Below are positions 60,503 to 64,000 of a stretch of DNA of 64,000 nt, in pieces; the first letter of the stretch is position 1; every line of letters starts with the position of its first letter. Origin of the DNA: Haemophilus sp. (GTDB lineage: Bacteria > Pseudomonadota > Gammaproteobacteria > Enterobacterales > Pasteurellaceae); assembly GCA_019423025.1 (NCBI GenBank), contig JAHZCD010000001.1, positions 124,001 to 188,000 of the forward strand, given 5' to 3'. The notes under the pieces are model-generated. The model was not told where the DNA came from and did not search any database. It was given only the letters and a program-made list of their open reading frames with translations. The position numbers and the translations under genes are program-made.

Positions 60503-60612
60503 GCGAAATTAAACCTTTAAAACAGAAATAAAAATTGTGCGTAGCCTATCATAAAGTCCTATGAAAAACTATGCTATAATCAACCGCACTTAATTAGAAG
60601 AAGGAAAATACT

Positions 60613-61167
60613 ATGGATGCATTAACCCTTTTAACACAACGCAAATCGAATAAAAAATTAACGGCGCCAGCACCTAGCCAAGTGCAATTAGAACAAATGT
60701 TTCAAGCGGCTTTACGTGCGCCCGATCATGGTAAACTCGAACCTTATCATTTTGTCGTGATGCAAGGCACTGGTTTAAGCAAATTAGAAGGCTTGCTCAA
60801 AGCAGCTGTGTCTGAATTTGATTTAGGTGAAGAGCGACTAAAAAAAGCAGAGAATTTTGCACGCCGTGCACCAATGGTTATTGCCGTCATTGCTAAAATT
60901 AATCATGAAGTCGCCAAAGTTCCTGGTTGGGAACAAATGCTTACTGCGGGTGCGGCTACTTATGCAATTCAACTTGCGGGTAATGCACTTGGTTTTGAAA
61001 GTTTTTGGGCAACTGGTCCTCTCGTTGAGGGGCGTGAATTACGTGAAGCATTTGGCTGTGGTAAAAATGATAAGATTGTTGCCTTATTACAAATTGGTAC
61101 AGCTGCTGAAAAATTAGAAAGAGACTGTAAACCAAAAGATTTATCACGTTTCGTGAGCCATCTATAA
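60613..61167 (+). CDS. Nitroreductase family protein, YdjA-like
   Basis: 184 residues, shorter than NfsB types, as in YdjA. Marks are LLTQRKSNKKLTAPAPS at the start, ALRAPDHGKLEPYHFVV, and GFESFWATGPLVEG. A minimal FMN oxidoreductase; substrate unknown. Preceded by an uptake sequence and AGAAGAAGGA. Confidence 0.9.
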   Translation: MDALTLLTQRKSNKKLTAPAPSQVQLEQMFQAALRAPDHGKLEPYHFVVMQGTGLSKLEGLLKAAVSEFDLGEERLKKAENFARRAPMVIAVIAKINHEVAKVPGWEQMLTAGAATYAIQLAGNALGFESFWATGPLVEGRELREAFGCGKNDKIVALLQIGTAAEKLERDCKPKDLSRFVSHL

Positions 61168-61177
61168 AGAAAAAATC

Positions 61178-61203
61178 AAAAAAGGCGGAAATTTCCGCCT
61201 TTT
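61178..61203. terminator. Bidirectional terminator before metX
   Basis: AAAAGGCGGAAA and TTTCCGCCTTTT form a perfect palindrome between convergent genes. Confidence 0.88.
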
Positions 61204-61212
61204 CTATTGTTC

Positions 61213-62298
61213 TTATTCAGACTCGCCTTCTAATCCACTTCTAATTTTATTTTCAAACGCTGTATAATCGACTAAAAAGGCATCATGTCCATAATCTGAT
61301 GGGAATTCGTAAAATTTTAAATCGACTCCCGCTTGTTCTAAAAGCTGTTTACTTTTATGTAAATCAATAGATTTAAACAGTTGGTCTGTCGTCACAGAGA
61401 CTAATGTATAACGTGCTTTAATTCGAGATAAAGCTTCTTTTACATCCGCATAACCAACACTTGGGTCATATAAATCCAGTGCACGTAATAAATGCAAATA
61501 AGTGTTGGCATCAAAACGATCTAAGAATTTTTTGCCTTGATAACTCAAATAGGATTCTACTTGAAAGTGATCGCCCCAAAATTGCCCTTCAGATTTAGTT
61601 GCACGACCAAATGCCTTAGCTAACTGCACATCGGTACGATAGGTTAACATTCCTAACATTCGTGCAATGGAAAGGCCTTGATTAGGTGGCGTGCCATCAT
61701 AATAGTCACCATTATTGAAATTCGGATCATTAATCACTGCTTGACGCATGACATGGTTAAATCCAATGGCTTCCGCACTAAAGAAGATAGAAGAACAAAG
61801 ATTAACAATGTTATCCATAAAATCTGGATAATCAATTGCCCATTGTGTAGCTTGCATACCACCAAAAGAGCCCCCCACGATTGCTTTTAAATGAGGGATA
61901 CCAAGGTGTTCAAGCAAGGCTTTTTGGACTTTGATAATATCTTGAACGATGATATTCGGGAACTGGCTACCATAAGGTTTTCCAGTAGTTGGATTAATTG
62001 AACTTGGCCCCGTCGTGCCTTTGCAACCACCTAATACATTTGAACAAATAAAAAAGTATTTAGATGTATCAAATGCGAGGCCATCCCCCATAAAATTTTG
62101 CCACCAACCATCTTTATTCGGTTCATCAAAATAAGGTTCTGCATCTCCCGTTAAGGCATGACAAATTAATACAGCATTGCTTTTATCTGCATTTAAAGTC
62201 CCGTAAGTTTGATATGCGACATTGATAGGCGAAAGCTGCCCACCCAATGTTAATTGGAGGGGATTGTCTTGAAAAAGCACGACATTTTGCACAGCCAT
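61213..62298 (-). CDS. metX: Homoserine O-acetyltransferase
   Basis: 361 residues; the first committed step of methionine synthesis from homoserine and acetyl-CoA. The alpha/beta hydrolase nucleophile is Ser in IVGGSFGGMQATQWA (about 145), with Asp and His in SVTTDQLF and SDYGHDAFLVDY. The N-terminal HALTGDAEPYF segment is typical. Under a MetJ-type promoter at 62332-62383. Confidence 0.95.
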   Translation of the reverse strand: MAVQNVVLFQDNPLQLTLGGQLSPINVAYQTYGTLNADKSNAVLICHALTGDAEPYFDEPNKDGWWQNFMGDGLAFDTSKYFFICSNVLGGCKGTTGPSSINPTTGKPYGSQFPNIIVQDIIKVQKALLEHLGIPHLKAIVGGSFGGMQATQWAIDYPDFMDNIVNLCSSIFFSAEAIGFNHVMRQAVINDPNFNNGDYYDGTPPNQGLSIARMLGMLTYRTDVQLAKAFGRATKSEGQFWGDHFQVESYLSYQGKKFLDRFDANTYLHLLRALDLYDPSVGYADVKEALSRIKARYTLVSVTTDQLFKSIDLHKSKQLLEQAGVDLKFYEFPSDYGHDAFLVDYTAFENKIRSGLEGESE

Positions 62299-62331
62299 TA
62301 AATGATAACCTTTTACGTTGATGATTTAACA

Positions 62332-62383
62332 ATTATCAACAGCTCATGTTTTTTGTCAAGAAATTTTAGACGTTTAGACGTCT
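62332..62383 (-). promoter_or_regulatory. metX promoter with tandem MetJ boxes
   Basis: On the minus strand: -35 TTGACA (62354-62359), 16 bp, -10 GATAAT (62332-62337). Just upstream are two adjacent met boxes, AGACGTTT (62368-62375) and AGACGTCT (62376-62383). Tandem 8-bp boxes bound by MetJ with SAM are the known layout, so methionine repression is expected. Confidence 0.82.
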
Positions 62384-62454
62384 AAATATTTCCTTATCAA
62401 TTTGGTAAACAAATTACACTTGAAATTATTTTGATTTTTCAGTATGTTAGCAAT

Positions 62455-63153
62455 ATGCAACTATCCAAAATGCGGTTAAAAATGACCGCACTTTCATGGC
62501 TCTCTCGCCTTCCTCTGAAAAAACTCCTCGGCTACGCCTTGGGGTTAGGTTTACTCGTCTTGATTGGTTGCTTCACCATTGATCGTGCTATTAGTTTCTA
62601 TGTGCAAGATCGCGTTTATGAAGACATTGAAACGCTCCCGCATCGTCACTACGCACTAGTACTAGGTACATCCAAATATGTCGCTAAGGGAAAAACCAAT
62701 AAATATTATGACTATCGCTTAGAAGCATCAAAATACTTAATCGATCAAAATAAAGTTGATTATCTACTACTAAGTGGCGATAACCGCACGCTTCAATACA
62801 ACGAGCCGCGTACCATGTTTTTGGATCTACGTAAAATGGGCGTGTCTGAAAGCGTTATGTTTAAAGATTTTGCAGGCTTCCGAACCTTAGACTCTGTTGT
62901 GCGAGCAAATAAAGTTTTCCAAGTGCCCTCTTTTACTATTATCAGTCAAAAATTCCATTGTGAACGTGCTCTGCTTATTGCTAAACATTACGATATTGAC
63001 GCAATTTGTTTCACCGCAAAACAGCCAGAAGTTTATTTTGGAACACGTGTCCGCGAAATGTTTGCTCGCGTGAAAGCCGTATTAGACTTAATTATCGGGG
63101 TAAAACCTTATTTTCTTGGCACGCCAGAGCCACTGCCAATGCCTGCTGAATAG
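62455..63153 (+). CDS. sanA: SanA-like DUF218 membrane protein
   Basis: 232 residues from the ATG at 62455; the frame opens at 62431, and neither start has a strong ribosome site. One membrane helix (about 27-50) is followed by the DUF218 domain: YALVLGTSKYVAKGKTN, YLLLSGDNRTLQYNEP, FTIISQKFHCERALLIAKH. SanA affects envelope permeability in E. coli. An uptake sequence lies near the N-terminus. Confidence 0.85.
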   Translation: MQLSKMRLKMTALSWLSRLPLKKLLGYALGLGLLVLIGCFTIDRAISFYVQDRVYEDIETLPHRHYALVLGTSKYVAKGKTNKYYDYRLEASKYLIDQNKVDYLLLSGDNRTLQYNEPRTMFLDLRKMGVSESVMFKDFAGFRTLDSVVRANKVFQVPSFTIISQKFHCERALLIAKHYDIDAICFTAKQPEVYFGTRVREMFARVKAVLDLIIGVKPYFLGTPEPLPMPAE

Positions 63154-63212
63154 TTAATGATTCTTTAATTTTTACCCTGTTAAATCAAAAAATATCTAAA
63201 TAATTGGTTTTT

Positions 63213-63243
63213 TACTCTATTTTTTTAGAGTATTTATTTGACA
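63213..63243 (+). promoter_or_regulatory. sanA terminator and lysC -35 region
   Basis: TACTCTA-TTTTTT-TAGAGTA forms a hairpin (63213-63232) followed by TTTATTT, and TTGACA (63238-63243) starts the probable lysC promoter, whose -10 (TATTTC at 63261) is poor. The leader of about 50 nt is too short for a lysine riboswitch. Confidence 0.5.
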
Positions 63244-63319
63244 ATTTTTGATGAAATCGCTATTTCTAATACTCATCACAAACACAACATCTTACTTTTC
63301 ATTTTTAGAGGATTATCTT

Positions 63320-64000
63320 ATGTCTCATTTATCGGTAGCAAAATTTGGTGGTACATCCGTCGCGAACTATTCCGCTATGCAAGCTTGTGCCAAAATCGTC
63401 ATTGCAGATCCTAATACTCGCGTTGTCGTGCTTTCTGCATCAGCTGGTGTAACAAACTTATTAGTTGCCTTAGCCAATGGTGTCGAAGCTGAAGAGCGCG
63501 CAAAATTAATTGGTGAAGTCCGACAAATTCAAGAAAACATTTTAAATGAATTAAAAGACGACAGCCGTGTTCGCCCTATCATTGAAAAATATTTAGAAAA
63601 TATTACCGCACTTTCTGAAGCAGCTAGCCTTGCAACATCACTTGCTTTAACTGATGAGCTCATTAGCCACGGTGAAATGATGTCAACGCAAATTTTCATT
63701 GAAGTATTAAGAGAATTACAAACCTCAGCTACTTGGGTCGATGTGCGTACTTTAGTCGCAACCAATGATAACTTTGGTAAAGCGTCACCAGATGATGCTC
63801 AAACCCAAGCAAATTGCGATAATTTATTAAAACCATTAATCGACCGAGGTGAATTAGTCATCACCCAAGGTTTTATCGGCCGTGAACCAGGTGGTAAAAC
63901 GACTACTTTAGGTCGTGGTGGTAGTGACTACTCTGCGGCACTTTTAGCTGAAGTATTAAACGCAAAAGATGTATTAATTTGGACGGATGTGGCGGGAATT
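63320..64000 (+). CDS. lysC: Lysine-sensitive aspartokinase (N-terminal part)
   Basis: Runs off the window; 227 residues are visible. The ATG at 63320 has GAGG 7 bp upstream. Aspartokinase motifs are VAKFGGTSVANYSAM at the start, VVVLSASAGVTNLL, DELISHGEMMSTQIF, and GFIGREPGGKTTTLGRGGSDYSA. This matches the monofunctional LysC of H. influenzae; a ThrA or MetL fusion cannot be fully excluded because the C-terminus is missing. An uptake sequence lies at 63606. Confidence 0.9.
   Translation, partial: MSHLSVAKFGGTSVANYSAMQACAKIVIADPNTRVVVLSASAGVTNLLVALANGVEAEERAKLIGEVRQIQENILNELKDDSRVRPIIEKYLENITALSEAASLATSLALTDELISHGEMMSTQIFIEVLRELQTSATWVDVRTLVATNDNFGKASPDDAQTQANCDNLLKPLIDRGELVITQGFIGREPGGKTTTLGRGGSDYSAALLAEVLNAKDVLIWTDVAGI

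Noticed and set aside
63154..63319. Lysine riboswitch before lysC
   Set aside because: The likely leader is about 50 nt, too short for an L-box, and no conserved core is visible.

Overview
The window is chromosomal DNA of a Haemophilus species, most likely H. parainfluenzae or a close relative. The main reason is the Haemophilus-type DNA uptake sequence (AAGTGCGGT / ACCGCACTT), which recurs roughly once per 1.2 kb outside the inserted element and often forms inverted pairs that double as terminators. Many gene clusters also match the H. influenzae order: pgi-alr-dnaB-pykA, zevAB, yciH-pyrF-lapB-lapA-ihfB-rpsA-cmk, mtnN-recJ-dsbC-prfB, sapABCDF. An apparently intact sodC fits H. parainfluenzae better than H. 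influenzae. The species call is inference.

Layout. 1-6.6 kb: end of a sugar-efflux MFS gene, then pgi, alr, dnaB and pykA on the minus strand. 6634-6710: tRNA-Val(GAC). About 6.69-23.41 kb: an integrated 16.7-kb phage satellite at the tRNA 3' end. 23.5-33.3 kb: Fur-type TonB receptor with an SbmA/YddA-like ABC transporter, a flippase/pyruvyl-transferase pair, ydcF-like, nitroreductase, zevAB. 33.7-46.4 kb: housekeeping genes (ettA, sirB-like, yciH, pyrF, lapBA, ihfB, rpsA, cmk, mtnN, a DsbA-like protein, recJ, dsbC, prfB with its programmed frameshift). 46.5-52.1 kb: ycjF and ycjX separated by a transglutaminase/MerT/MerP cluster, a small membrane protein and sodC. 52.1-57.6 kb: sapABCDF. 57.6-64 kb: a bile-acid-symporter-family gene broken by a stop codon, sppA, a ydjA-like nitroreductase, metX under tandem MetJ boxes, sanA and the start of lysC.

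The accessory element is the most interesting part. It has a P4-type tyrosine integrase, AlpA, an Icd-like protein, a P4-family primase-helicase, and a full HK97-type head and DNA-packaging set (capsid, protease, portal, two connectors, HNH, TerS, TerL), but no tail or lysis genes. That is the signature of a capsid-forming phage-inducible chromosomal island (cf-PICI), which makes its own heads and borrows tails from a helper phage. Clusters of GGTGAACA iterons lie near both ends, resembling the bipartite ori/crr of satellite P4. A related palindromic motif lies upstream of both alpA and the capsid operon. Between the replication and packaging modules sits A/T-rich cargo: a Panacea-domain antitoxin directly upstream of a RelA/SpoT-fold synthetase (a probable toxSAS toxin-antitoxin pair, a type linked to phage defence), a two-helix membrane protein, a 61-residue protein and an unrecognised coiled-coil protein.

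The element seems to work as three transcription units read on the minus strand (alpA-to-primase, cargo, capsid-to-terminase), with int on the plus strand. Coordinates of short sites were counted by eye and may be off by one or two bases.
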